A stretch of 64,000 nt of DNA from CAVXZE01 sp963766175 (lineage in GTDB: Bacteria; Myxococcota_A; UBA9160; UBA6930), in assembly GCA_963766175.1 (NCBI GenBank), contig CAVXZE010000017.1:96885-160884 (forward strand). The letters run 5' to 3'. Both the position numbers and the translations under genes were made by a program. The notes beneath the pieces are model-generated. The model was not told the DNA's origin. It saw only the letters and a list, made by a program, of their open reading frames with translations, and did not search any database. This document shows, one piece after another, positions 17,229 through 26,002 of the stretch; the stretch's first letter is position 1; every line of letters begins with the position of its first letter.

Positions 17229-18173
17229 TTACCGATCAAGGTACCTCATGGGTGCCACTGCCTCTTCCCCCGCCGTGCTCGGCAGGCTCGGTCCCGTCGG
17301 TCGTTGGGCGGCCACCTGTGCGTGGAGCCGATCCTGGCACTCGGCGCAAATCCCGTGGGTGAAGGCCGCCTCGGAATGGGCCTCGAGATAGGCCTCCAGC
17401 TGGTTCCAGTAGCCGCGATCGTCTCGGATCTTCTTGCAGTGGGAGCAGATCGGCAGCAGTCCACCGAGGGACCTGATCTCGGAGACCAGCCCCACGACCT
17501 GCACCAAGACGAACGCGCCCAGCAGGATCCCGAGCCCAGCCAAGGCGCCCGTCACCCAGAGGGCGCGCTGCTCGTTGGCCTGGGCTCGAAGCGAGGTGGC
17601 CTCGGTCGAGGACGACACCTCGACCAGGAGGTGGCCCAGCGCCTGCTGGAGCTGGTTCTCGTCGTCCTCGATGCGAGCGGCGAGCGCGCGGGCGTCGGTT
17701 CGCCGGCCGCTGTCGAGGAGGGAGAACACCGCCCGAACCTGCTCCGCGTAGGCGTTGTGCCCGGTGTCGATGTGCTCCATGAGCGTCAGGAGGGCCGCGG
17801 CCTCCCGGCGGGTGCGTGCGTCGTCGCCCCGGGCGGCCGCGTGCTCGGCGATGCCACGGCCCTCCTGGAGACTGTTCCAGATCCCGGCGGCCAGATCCTC
17901 GAACTCCTCCTTTGCGTCGTCGTAGCGGGCGCGAGCCTCTGGTGAGTCCTCCCGATGGGGTGCGAAGCGCAGCACCCGCTCGAATCGGATCGACTGCTCC
18001 AGCTGCGAAGCGGTGATCGCGGTGACCACCTTGAGGAGAGGCACGTCGTGGCCCGCCACCCGGTGGAGTTCGTCGTCCGCTCGCACCAGCGTGAAGAGCG
18101 CAAACGCCGACGCGGCCGCCGAGAAGAGCAGCAGGCTGAAGAGGAGGGCCAGAATTCGGGTGCGGGGTGCCAT
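17229..18173 (-). CDS. Four-helix-bundle membrane sensor with zinc-ribbon-like tail
   Basis: 314 residues. An N-terminal membrane helix (ILALLFSLLLFSAAASAFAL), a long helical extracytoplasmic region resembling 4HB_MCP ligand-binding bundles, a second membrane helix (LAGLGILLGAFVLVQVVGLV) and then a cytoplasmic segment with LLPICSHCKKIRDDRGYWNQ and HGICAECQDRL. That CxxC...CxxC block is usually found after PAS or receiver domains. No kinase, HAMP or methyl-accepting domain is present. The ATG at 18173 gives a proper signal-anchor. Partner unknown. Confidence 0.72.
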   Translation of the reverse strand: MAPRTRILALLFSLLLFSAAASAFALFTLVRADDELHRVAGHDVPLLKVVTAITASQLEQSIRFERVLRFAPHREDSPEARARYDDAKEEFEDLAAGIWNSLQEGRGIAEHAAARGDDARTRREAAALLTLMEHIDTGHNAYAEQVRAVFSLLDSGRRTDARALAARIEDDENQLQQALGHLLVEVSSSTEATSLRAQANEQRALWVTGALAGLGILLGAFVLVQVVGLVSEIRSLGGLLPICSHCKKIRDDRGYWNQLEAYLEAHSEAAFTHGICAECQDRLHAQVAAQRPTGPSLPSTAGEEAVAPMRYLDR

Positions 18174-18362
18174 CGATTGACCTGGCCACGCCGGGCAAGT
18201 CGCCGCCCCGCGGGGCGGGCTACGGCATTGGCGCAGTGAGCCAAAATTTAGACGCAGTGCGTCAGAAGTCAAGGCCGCGACCCTTCTTGTGCTACCAATC
18301 GCACCCGGCGATGGGTGAATCCCGCCCTTGGATCTTCCTCCACCACTCTCCGAGGTCCCCGC

Positions 18363-18902
18363 ATGAAACCGCTTCCGGATCCCAGACTTACGAGGCGGAG
18401 CTTTTTCGGCGTCGTGGCGGCAACCGGCGCAGCGCTGCTCCTGGCGCCCGAGAGGCTCCACGCCGACGAGGCCTTCGCGCTTCCCGACGCGACGCGCGCA
18501 GCGATCGAAAAGAGCCCGCTGATCTACCTCTCACCGTTGCGCAGCGATGGCGCCGAGAGCAAATGCCACGGTGAGGTCTGGTACGTGCCGGATGGCGCCG
18601 ACCTGCTGATCGTGACGGCCACCGACCGCTGGAAGGCCCTCGCGGTTCGTCGCGGGCTGGATCGCGCCCGGATCTGGGTGGGCGACTTCGGCCGATGGAA
18701 GAAATCAGACGGGCGCTTCAAGACCGGGCCCACCTTCGTGGTCAAGGCCCGCTTCGATGCGGAAGAATCGGTGGTCGAAGCGGCACTCGCGGCTTTCGGG
18801 GCCAAGTATCCGGACGAGTGGGACAAGTGGGAGCCGCGCTTCCGGAAGGGCCTGGCGGATGGGAGCCGCGTCCTGATCCGCTACCGCCCCAGCGATGCGT
18901 GA
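18363..18902 (+). CDS. Tat-signal protein, possibly of the split-barrel flavin-binding type
   Basis: 179 residues. Twin-arginine signal (TRRSFFGVVAATGAALLL) predicts export. The rest (DGADLLIVTATDRWKALAVR, RARIWVGDFGRWKK) looks like a small beta-barrel of the pyridoxamine-phosphate-oxidase/FMN-binding superfamily, but this is a weak resemblance by eye. No cofactor motif can be named. The ATG at 18363 sits before the RR motif. The next gene begins nine bases downstream, so they may be co-transcribed. Confidence 0.6.
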   Translation: MKPLPDPRLTRRSFFGVVAATGAALLLAPERLHADEAFALPDATRAAIEKSPLIYLSPLRSDGAESKCHGEVWYVPDGADLLIVTATDRWKALAVRRGLDRARIWVGDFGRWKKSDGRFKTGPTFVVKARFDAEESVVEAALAAFGAKYPDEWDKWEPRFRKGLADGSRVLIRYRPSDA

Positions 18903-18911
18903 AGGCCGAAA

Positions 18912-19397
18912 TTGAGTGGCGACCAGAGTCAGGAAGGGCGCGAGGGTGCCGAGGTACGAATCCCTCCTCCCATTTTCTATCTGGTGGCGGTCGTGCTCGG
19001 GGTCGTGCTCGACTGGCTATGGGCGATCCGATTCGCGCGGGGCAGCAGCCTGCGGATCGCGCTGGGAGTGGCGGTGATCTGCGGCGGAGTCGCGGTTCTC
19101 GGGGGCGCCTTCTCTGCCTTCCGCCGGATGGGTCAGCACCCGGACCCGCGCAAGCCGACGCCGATGATCGCTCGAGACGGCCCCTATCGCTTTACCCGCA
19201 ATCCGATGTATCTGGGAACGAGTCTGGTCCAGCTGGGGCTTGGCATTGCGATTGGCAATGCCTGGATCATTTTGCTGCTCGTCCCCGTGGTGGTCGTCGT
19301 CCACTACGGCGCGATTCTTCCGGAGGAGCGTTACCTCGAAGCGAAGTTCGGCGACGAGTACACCAGCTTCCAGGCGTCCGTCAGACGTTGGTTCTGA
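18912..19397 (+). CDS. Isoprenylcysteine methyltransferase-like membrane enzyme
   Basis: 161 residues, about four membrane helices. The motif RDGPYRFTRNPMYLG followed by the EERYLEAKFGDEY region is the signature of the ICMT/phospholipid-methyltransferase family, which uses S-adenosylmethionine at the membrane. Bacterial members methylate diverse lipids or small molecules, so the substrate stays open. The start appears to be a TTG at 18912; no ATG or GTG precedes the first helix. Convergent with the aminotransferase gene (33-base gap). Confidence 0.82.
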   Translation: MSGDQSQEGREGAEVRIPPPIFYLVAVVLGVVLDWLWAIRFARGSSLRIALGVAVICGGVAVLGGAFSAFRRMGQHPDPRKPTPMIARDGPYRFTRNPMYLGTSLVQLGLGIAIGNAWIILLLVPVVVVVHYGAILPEERYLEAKFGDEYTSFQASVRRWF

Positions 19398-19430
19398 TCC
19401 GCAGCAGCGACCGCGCGTCGGGTGAAGCGT

Positions 19431-20414
19431 TCAGCCGGCGAGGTCGTAGCGGACCGGAGTCGCCTCCCAGCCTGCCCAGCGCCGCTCCCAGTACAGGTTG
19501 TGGAGTGCTACCGAAATCTCGCCGGGGCCCTCTCGACCGGCCACGAGTTGGCCGTCGACGGTGCGCACCGGCATGACGCTCCCGGCCGTCGTGGTGAGAA
19601 ATACCTCCTGGGCGTCGCGAAGCTCGTCGGCGTGAATGCGCGTGGCCTTCGAGGGGATTCCGAGTTCGGAGCAGAGCTCGAAGACGCTCTGGCGGGTGAT
19701 GCCCTCGAGGCAGCCGGCGTCTGGGGTGAGGACCACTCCGTCCGCGATGACGAAGATGTTTGCACCCGCAGCCTCCGTCAGGTAGCCCTCCTCGTCGGGG
19801 AGAACGGCCCACTCGGCGCCTCGGTCGCCCGCCTCGAAGAGCGCCATCTGCATGTCGAGCCAGTGCAGGTTCTTGGCCCGCGGGTCGACGGCCCGAGGTG
19901 AGATGCGGATGCGGTCGCGGCTGACGACGAGGTCGAGACCGCGGGTCCGCTGCTCATCGTCGGCGATGAAGACGAATGGGCAGGCGAACGCGTAGAAGCG
20001 GCACTCGAAACGGTCCGGGTCGACCATCTCCGCTCGCCCCAGCGGCGGGGCGCCGCGGGTGACGGTCCACCACACGTAGGCGTCGCGAAGTCCGGCAAGG
20101 GCGACGATCTTGTGGAGAATCTCGGCCTCTTCCTCCCGCGAATAGGGACTGCGCACCCGGATCGCCTCGCGCGCACGCGCGAATCGGTCCTGGTGCTGCT
20201 CGAGGCGGAAGAACGCCCCCCGGCTGACACTCACCACGTCGTAGACGGCGTCCGCATGCATGAATCCGCAGTCGGTAATCGGGATTGCCGCCTCGAGGAG
20301 GGGGCAGTAGCGGTCGATGATGAAGGCTCCCCCGAAACCGTAGGCTTCCTCGTAGGGCAGCCGCTGGTGGTCGGGGTGAAAGGCCATGATCTCGCCTGCT
20401 CGTATGATCTCCAT
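19431..20414 (-). CDS. Class IV aminotransferase (branched-chain aminotransferase-like)
   Basis: 327 residues of the fold-type IV PLP family. SRGAFFRLEQHQDRFARA is the conserved N-terminal block, EGYLTEAAGANIFVIADGVV and LEGITRQSVFELCSELGI are the cofactor-binding blocks. It would transfer amino groups, most likely with branched-chain amino acids, although D-amino-acid transaminases and aminodeoxychorismate lyases share these blocks. The ATG at 20414 has AGGGGA seven bases before it; a GTG at 20444 is in frame. No linked branched-chain pathway gene is present. Confidence 0.85.
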   Translation of the reverse strand: MEIIRAGEIMAFHPDHQRLPYEEAYGFGGAFIIDRYCPLLEAAIPITDCGFMHADAVYDVVSVSRGAFFRLEQHQDRFARAREAIRVRSPYSREEEAEILHKIVALAGLRDAYVWWTVTRGAPPLGRAEMVDPDRFECRFYAFACPFVFIADDEQRTRGLDLVVSRDRIRISPRAVDPRAKNLHWLDMQMALFEAGDRGAEWAVLPDEEGYLTEAAGANIFVIADGVVLTPDAGCLEGITRQSVFELCSELGIPSKATRIHADELRDAQEVFLTTTAGSVMPVRTVDGQLVAGREGPGEISVALHNLYWERRWAGWEATPVRYDLAG

Positions 20415-20490
20415 TGTCTTCCCCTTGTCGGATCGAGAACCCACATGTTACCTCGATCGACCACGGCTGACGACCGCGCTCGTGGTCCGG

Positions 20491-22755
20491 TCAGCCCTCC
20501 GCGCGGAAGTCCACGAAGATCGGGGACGACCACGCCCGCGGCTCGTGCTCGCCGAGGCAGTCATCTTCCCAGGCGTCGGGCCCGCCGCAGAGGTTCACCT
20601 TCACGCACGCTCCCTTCTCGTCGTACTCGCAGCGAAGGTTGTCCACGTTGATGCCCGGCGCGGGCTCCTCGATGGCGCGAACGTAGTAGAGCGTGTCCCG
20701 GCCCTCTTCGGCAAAGCTCGGATCCTCGAAGGTGATCGAGCAGCCAGCCGGGTCTGGCTCGCAGGCGAAGCTCCGCCAGGGGTCGTCGATGAGAGAGGCC
20801 ACGGGCTCTCCCGGATGATTCTGCGGCTGAATGCGGATCACTTCGATGCGAGTGATGATCCGGCGTCGATCCGACGGGTTGTAGCATTCGCCCTTGCAGA
20901 GGTGGGCGAGGCGTTCGGGGCTCAAACTGTTGCTCGTGTAGTCGGGACAGCCCGGGCGCTGGGCGAAGGAGCCCACGGCGCGAACCTGGAAGATCGGGTT
21001 GATGCTCTGCTCCGCCTGTCCGCCCATGCTCAGCCTCGCTCCCCGTGAGCCGGGGGGATTGAGCAGATCGAACCAGAGAAGGATGCGCGGCCCGGTGGTG
21101 CCGTAGACCTCGCGGCGCAGCATGGCATCCCAGATGGCTCCGCGGTCGCGCCCCTCGGAGTGTACGGCGACCAGACCGCCGGTCATGAAGAACGATGCCT
21201 GGCGCTCCAGCTCGAAGAGTGCGAAGCCCGTCAGCCCGGCGCTCTCGCGGTCGAAAGGCACCGCTTCGGCGACGGGCTCCATCGCAGGAGGTGCGATGAT
21301 CCCACGCAAGAGCCGGGGAGGATCACCGCGCCGATTCGATTCGGTCATCCCGCGGCGGTGGATCTCCTTGTAGCCGGTACCCGCACGGGCGAAGTGGTTG
21401 TCGCTCGAGCTCATGAAACCGAAGCGGAAGCGCTGGGGATCGTTCGGATCGTCGAAGTTTCGCAAGGCCATGACGTACTGGGCCGACCCCCCGGGCCGGT
21501 AGTTGAAGGCGGGCTCGGCGCAATCGCTGCACTGGCCGGCGTCAAGCCAGTCTTCCGCCCGGCTGCCCGGGACCGTCAGGTGCGCCTGGCCTCCCGCGGC
21601 CGCTGCGATGGCGCGCGCCTCCACGGCGCGGCCTTCGCATTCGTCGTCGGTCTCGCCCGCTGCCGCGCAGCGCTCGCGAATGATCTCACCAGCCCGCCAG
21701 CACGGCGGCAGGTAGTTTGCCCGGGGCTCCGGGCAGACGGCGGTTCCGTTGGCGTCGAACTCCACGGCGCGCCAGTCGCGATAGACGTCGGAGTCTCCGT
21801 GCCCGGAATAGATCTCGAGGAGAATCTGCCGGTCGGGATCGTTCTCCGCCGCGGTGAGCTGCTTGTCCCAGGTGGAGCCCGGCGGCGTGTAGAAGCCCCA
21901 AGTGGTGCCGTGGGGGATCACGATGCTGTCGTGGCCCCACTCGTCGAGCTTGCGGAAGAGCTCGCCGGGGTTCTCGGCGGTCTCGAGGCAGTCGTCCGGC
22001 AGGTCGTGCACGTCCACGTCCAGCGCGCACTCCTCCATCTCGCGGCGCTCCGCGATGTACCGGGCGAATTCGTGGAATCGCTGATCCCCACCCAGCAGGG
22101 CGAGGATGCCGAGACCTGCGCCCGTGCCCGAAAGTCCGCGTCGAGCGTTGCGCACCGTGCCGCGCGCCCCAATGGGACGGGTGGGAATCCGATCGTCGTC
22201 GGTGTGGGCGAGGACCACGTTCTTGTGCCCGTAGTGCTCCTCTGGTGTGTTGCCGACCTGTGTCCACTCCCAGCCGAGGAATGCCACGGTGTCCGGATTG
22301 GCGGGATCGCCCGCGACCTCGTTGCACTGGCGGAGCGTCTCCACGGTCTCTCTCCAGTGGCGTGGAGTGATTCCCTCGGCGTGGTCGTTGATGGACCAGA
22401 AGTCGAGTGTCGAGCAGTAGCGGGCGAAGTCACAGGCGTCCGCCGGAGGGTGAGCGCCTTCGCCCTGGGCGATGGGCAAGCTCATCAGGAAGGCGTCGAA
22501 GGAGAAGGTGGTGTGAACGTGGAGGTCGCCGAAGAGAATCTGCTTCGACTCGGAGACACCGACGCTCTCGGCGGCGGCGCGCTGGGCGATTGCACCGCTC
22601 GCTACCACCGCCGGCGATCTTCGCGCCTCCGTCACCTCGCCGGGCTCCTCATGGCCTCCAAACCACCCGCGCCCTGCGCTGAGCACGACCAATGCGAGTA
22701 CGAGCAAGAGGCCTACCAGACCGACGATCACCCTGACGATCACTCGTTTGAGCAC
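20491..22755 (-). CDS. DUF3604 family protein
   Basis: 754 residues with an N-terminal membrane anchor (VIVGLVGLLLVLALVVLSAG). The block ILFGDLHVHTTFSFDAFLMS, with HxH, is the start of the DUF3604 domain, a family related to PHP-type metal-dependent hydrolases; later His/Asp residues (SINDHAEGI, SSDNHFARAGTG) complete a probable metal site. Its biochemical function is not established. The start is GTG at 22755 preceded by GGAGAGGTGGG. Divergent from the enolase-superfamily gene across about 130 bases. Confidence 0.86.
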   Translation of the reverse strand: MLKRVIVRVIVGLVGLLLVLALVVLSAGRGWFGGHEEPGEVTEARRSPAVVASGAIAQRAAAESVGVSESKQILFGDLHVHTTFSFDAFLMSLPIAQGEGAHPPADACDFARYCSTLDFWSINDHAEGITPRHWRETVETLRQCNEVAGDPANPDTVAFLGWEWTQVGNTPEEHYGHKNVVLAHTDDDRIPTRPIGARGTVRNARRGLSGTGAGLGILALLGGDQRFHEFARYIAERREMEECALDVDVHDLPDDCLETAENPGELFRKLDEWGHDSIVIPHGTTWGFYTPPGSTWDKQLTAAENDPDRQILLEIYSGHGDSDVYRDWRAVEFDANGTAVCPEPRANYLPPCWRAGEIIRERCAAAGETDDECEGRAVEARAIAAAAGGQAHLTVPGSRAEDWLDAGQCSDCAEPAFNYRPGGSAQYVMALRNFDDPNDPQRFRFGFMSSSDNHFARAGTGYKEIHRRGMTESNRRGDPPRLLRGIIAPPAMEPVAEAVPFDRESAGLTGFALFELERQASFFMTGGLVAVHSEGRDRGAIWDAMLRREVYGTTGPRILLWFDLLNPPGSRGARLSMGGQAEQSINPIFQVRAVGSFAQRPGCPDYTSNSLSPERLAHLCKGECYNPSDRRRIITRIEVIRIQPQNHPGEPVASLIDDPWRSFACEPDPAGCSITFEDPSFAEEGRDTLYYVRAIEEPAPGINVDNLRCEYDEKGACVKVNLCGGPDAWEDDCLGEHEPRAWSSPIFVDFRAEG

Positions 22756-22889
22756 GTTCCCACCTCTCCTCCGAGAGTCCAGTCTCCACGGTACCACGTC
22801 TCCAGGCTTCCGATGCGCGGCATTGCCTTTCGAGGAGGATGACGCTTATCCTGATGTGTCCCGACAGACAGAACCTCGCAGGAGCCCCG

Positions 22890-24065
22890 ATGGACCACCC
22901 TAGAATCGAGAAGATCGAGCTCACACCCGCACATGTGCCCTTTCGCCAGGTTGTCCGCGATGCGATGTTGGCCTCGGAGGGAGGCCTGGGAATGGCGATC
23001 GCCGCCGAGGAGGACTGGCTGGGCGGGGATTTCGTGATCTGCAAGCTCCGGGCGGAGGACGGTTCGGTGGGGGTGGGCGAGGCCTTCGTGTGGCTGCCGG
23101 AGACGGGGGTTTCACCTCAGCAGGTCATCGACGTCATCGAGAACGCACTGGGACGCTACGTACTCGGCGAGAGTCCTTTCCGGGTGGAACGGATCCGGCA
23201 TCGCATGGACTGCAACGTCTCGCGCAGCGAAGTGGCCAAGGGACTCCTCGACATGGCGTGTTACGACCTGATGGGCCGGATCACGGGGAGGCCGGCCGCC
23301 GACCTGATGGGGGGATGCTGCGTCGAGGAAATACCTCTTTGCGCGTTGATTCCGCTGATGGAAGCGGAGCGAATGGTGGAGATGGCGGAGAGCTTCCGCG
23401 CTCAGGGCATGTCCAGCTTTCGCCTGAAGCTGGGAAGCGACGTGGAGGGAGACGTCCGGATCGTTTCCCGCGTCCGTGAGCTGCTGGGAGACGAGGTGCG
23501 GCTGCGCGTAGACTACAACCAGGCCTACTCCGCCGCAGAAGCGGTTCGCGCCATTCGCGCCGTCGAGCCCTTCGGCGTCGATCTCGCCGAACAGCCGGTT
23601 CGAGCCAATGACTACGTAGGCATGGCTCGTGTCCAGCAGAGCGTGCACACTCCTCTGATGGCACACGAGGGATGCTTTTCGCTACAGGACATCGTCACCC
23701 TCGTGGAGCTGGGGGCAGTCCGGGTGGTGGGCGTCAACTCCGAGCGTCCCGGCGGAGTGACCAACGCCCTGCGGGCGATCAGCTACGCGGAGCAGCGTGG
23801 TCTCGGTATCGTGCTTCACAACCAGCCACTGGGGATCGCGTCCGCCATGCAGGTGCACCTGGCTGCTGCCAGATACCACGCGCTGGGCCACGCCATCGAG
23901 CTCTTTGGCCACGTGATGATGGAGGACGACTTGATCGTGGAGCCCCTGAACTACGACGGTGGCACGGTCACCGTGCCCTCGGCGCCGGGGTTCGGAGTGG
24001 AGCTCGACGAGGATGCCCTTGCGAAGTACGCCTTGAGCTCCTCGATCGTGCTGGAGGTGCAGTAG
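22890..24065 (+). CDS. Enolase-superfamily (mandelate racemase/muconate cycloisomerase-like) protein
   Basis: 391 residues: N-terminal capping domain and a C-terminal barrel. Metal ligand candidates are in LRVDYNQ and LAEQPV; the third strand reads MAHEG where many relatives have ADES. The first catalytic lysine region is FRLKLG (R-L-K instead of K-x-K) and the second reads VNSERPGGV where muconate-type enzymes have Lys. So the acid/base set is altered. The ATG at 22890 follows CAGGAG; an ATG at 22839 is less well placed. Coupled to the amidohydrolase gene three bases on. Confidence 0.85.
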   Translation: MDHPRIEKIELTPAHVPFRQVVRDAMLASEGGLGMAIAAEEDWLGGDFVICKLRAEDGSVGVGEAFVWLPETGVSPQQVIDVIENALGRYVLGESPFRVERIRHRMDCNVSRSEVAKGLLDMACYDLMGRITGRPAADLMGGCCVEEIPLCALIPLMEAERMVEMAESFRAQGMSSFRLKLGSDVEGDVRIVSRVRELLGDEVRLRVDYNQAYSAAEAVRAIRAVEPFGVDLAEQPVRANDYVGMARVQQSVHTPLMAHEGCFSLQDIVTLVELGAVRVVGVNSERPGGVTNALRAISYAEQRGLGIVLHNQPLGIASAMQVHLAAARYHALGHAIELFGHVMMEDDLIVEPLNYDGGTVTVPSAPGFGVELDEDALAKYALSSSIVLEVQ

Positions 24066-24067
24066 CG

Positions 24068-25672
24068 GTGGCGGGTGAAGCGCAGCTCTACTTCGGTGGC
24101 GAGATCCGCACGCTCGAGGAGAGTGCTCCCTCGGTCGGGGCGGTGGCCGTGCGCGACGGACGGATCCTGGCGGTCGGGGAAGAGCTCCATTGCCGCGCGG
24201 CCCTGGGTGCGGACTACGCAGAGATCGATCTCCAGGGTCGGGTCCTGCTGCCCGGCTTCATCGATACCCACCTTCATCCCATCATGATGGCCTACTTCGA
24301 GATGAACGCGGACCTGAGCGGGGTGGCCTCGATCGGTGAGCTGCAGGCGAGACTGCGTGACGCGGCGGAGCGGAGTTCGGAGGGGGAGTGGTTGATTGGC
24401 CTGCGCTTCGGCGACGAGGCGATGGAGGAGCTGCGCCTTCCGACGCGCCACGACCTCGACACGGTCTGCGGGGACCGGCCGGTCCTGGTCCTCAGGCACG
24501 ACGGTCACATGGTGATCGGGAACACGCGCGCCATCGAAGCAGCGGGTATCTCTCGGGAGAACCACGCCCCAGCAGGGGGGCAGATCGACCGGGAGGCGGA
24601 TGGCACGCCCTCGGGTCCCTTCCGAGAGAACGCCGTCACCCTGCTTCTGAACGCCATGCCAGCTCCAGACCTCGAGCAGCTGCGAAGCGGCGCGCGGTCG
24701 GCCTTCGGACGGCTAACACGGAATGGTGTGACATCGGCAGGGATCATTCTCCAGACCGACGAAGAAGGGCCGGCTGGCGCCGCGGGGGCGCTGGAGGTGG
24801 TGGGAATGCAGATACTGCTCCCCGAGACGCCGATCTCGACCTACGCCTTGCTGATCAGCACCGACGCCGAGAAGATCCTGGCGGCGAGGGAGACGCCGCT
24901 CCACGATCCCCAGGCGGGTCGAAGGGTAGGAGGGATCAAGATCTTCGCCGACGGGACCCTCGGCTCCTGCACCGCGCTGATGGATGCTCCCTTCAGCGAC
25001 CAGCCCGAGCGCCAGGGCTTCATGACCACCGAGGAGGACGAGATCTATCGACGGATGGTCGAGGCGCACTGCCGGGGCCTCCAGATCGGTGTGCACGCCA
25101 TCGGCGACCAGGCGAATCGGCGCTGTCTCGGGCTCTACGAGCGGCTGCTGGCCGAGCATCCCCGTGCCGATCACCGCCATCGCATCGAGCACGCCTCCGT
25201 GCTCGACGGCGAGACCATTGCCCGGATGGCGCGACTCGGCGTCGTGGTCTCGACACAGCCCCTCTTCATTCACTCCGAGAAGACCTGGCTGCACAAACGC
25301 CTGGGACCCGATCGGGCTCGACAGACCTATCCGCTCCGCTCGCTCCTGGAGGCCGGGGTGAGGATCGCAGGGGCGTCCGACGCGCCCGTCGAATCGACCG
25401 ACGTGCTCCACGCCCTGCAGTGCTGTGTGACCCGGGAGGGCTTCGAGGTCGAGCAGGGGATCAGCGCCGCCCAGGCCCTGCGCATGTTCACCATCGACGC
25501 CGCCTACGCGCAGTTCGAGGACCACGAGAAGGGAAGCATCTGCCCCGGCAAGCGGGCCGATTTCGCCGTACTGAGCGCGGATCCAGTGAGCGTGCCCGCG
25601 GAGGCGATCGGCGAGATCCGCGTGGAGCAGACCATCGTCGCAGGGCGCGCGGTCTACACCCGGGGCGGTTAG
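24068..25672 (+). CDS. YtcJ-like amidohydrolase
   Basis: 534 residues, GTG start three bases after the enolase-superfamily stop. The amidohydrolase pattern is AVRDGRILAVGE, metal-binding DTHLHP, GVHAIGDQANR, HRIEHASV and the final Asp in GASDAPVE. YtcJ-like enzymes hydrolyse amide or imide bonds; substrate unknown. With the upstream gene it could form a two-step catabolic pair, an inference from coupling. The stop codon lies within a dispersed-repeat copy and is followed by a region rich in hairpins. Confidence 0.9.
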   Translation: MAGEAQLYFGGEIRTLEESAPSVGAVAVRDGRILAVGEELHCRAALGADYAEIDLQGRVLLPGFIDTHLHPIMMAYFEMNADLSGVASIGELQARLRDAAERSSEGEWLIGLRFGDEAMEELRLPTRHDLDTVCGDRPVLVLRHDGHMVIGNTRAIEAAGISRENHAPAGGQIDREADGTPSGPFRENAVTLLLNAMPAPDLEQLRSGARSAFGRLTRNGVTSAGIILQTDEEGPAGAAGALEVVGMQILLPETPISTYALLISTDAEKILAARETPLHDPQAGRRVGGIKIFADGTLGSCTALMDAPFSDQPERQGFMTTEEDEIYRRMVEAHCRGLQIGVHAIGDQANRRCLGLYERLLAEHPRADHRHRIEHASVLDGETIARMARLGVVVSTQPLFIHSEKTWLHKRLGPDRARQTYPLRSLLEAGVRIAGASDAPVESTDVLHALQCCVTREGFEVEQGISAAQALRMFTIDAAYAQFEDHEKGSICPGKRADFAVLSADPVSVPAEAIGEIRVEQTIVAGRAVYTRGG

Positions 25673-25720
25673 CCCGGATTTCTCGCCAGCTCGCATTGCC
25701 AGCCGGCGAGAAATGCGCGC
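25671..25720. repeat. Inverted pair of dispersed-repeat copies forming a hairpin
   Basis: TTTCTCGCC (25679-25687) and GGCGAGAAA (25705-25713) are the arms of two opposing copies of the dispersed repeat, one running from the amidohydrolase stop leftwards-oriented and one rightwards. The pair can fold as a nine-base-pair hairpin and could terminate transcription. Confidence 0.6.
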
Positions 25721-25736
25721 CCGGCGCGCAACCTGC

Positions 25737-25775
25737 GCGTGAGTTGCCGGACCGGGATGCCGCAACTCGTGCGCG
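25737..25775 (+). other. Stem-loop in the leader region
   Basis: GAGTTGC (25741-25747) pairs with GCAACTC (25762-25768), with partial GC-rich extension on both sides. It stands between the repeat hairpin and the long hairpin at 25788. Confidence 0.4.
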
Positions 25776-25787
25776 TTAGTGGAAGCC

Positions 25788-25872
25788 CCTCCTGGGGAAA
25801 GTGACGCTGGTCATATCGTAGGTAAACCGCATCGGTGGTTTGCCCGATAAATGCACCACTCTTCCCAGGAGG
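25788..25872 (+). promoter_or_regulatory. Long hairpin sequestering a Shine-Dalgarno: candidate RNA switch
   Basis: CCTCCTGGG (25788-25796) pairs perfectly with CCCAGGAGG (25864-25872); the stem continues to 25803/25857 with one G-U and one mismatch. Inside, CAT-ATCG (25812-25818) pairs with CGAT-aa-ATG (25845-25853) and GGTAAACC (25821-25828) with GGTTTGCC (25837-25844), closing an eight-base loop that contains ATCGG, complementary to CCGAT at 25844-25848. The 3' arm carries AGGAGG (25867-25872), the ribosome binding site of the leader ORF at 25880. This is the geometry of a translational riboswitch or thermosensor. I do not recognise a known class. Confidence 0.6.
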
Positions 25873-25879
25873 TCTACGG

Positions 25880-26002
25880 GTGTTGACGTTGCGCTTGCAG
25901 GTGGACTGCCTACCGGAGGTTCGCGCGGACCTGCAGTGGGCCTGCTCCGTCGTGCGGGCGCAGCGTTGCAGCATCGCGTGGCTTCCGCGCAGACGACCAT
26001 GA
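25880..26002 (+). CDS. 40-codon leader ORF coupled to the PEP-CTERM gene
   Basis: GTG start seven bases after a perfect AGGAGG, running 40 codons to a TGA that overlaps the ATG of the next gene (ATGA). The peptide is rich in Cys, Trp and Arg (for example LQWACSVVRAQRC) and matches nothing I know. Its Shine-Dalgarno lies in the 3' arm of a long hairpin. The likely role is to carry ribosomes to the PEP-CTERM start, which has no good ribosome binding site of its own. Coding status is inferred from the start signals and the coupling, not from homology. Confidence 0.5.
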   Translation: MLTLRLQVDCLPEVRADLQWACSVVRAQRCSIAWLPRRRP

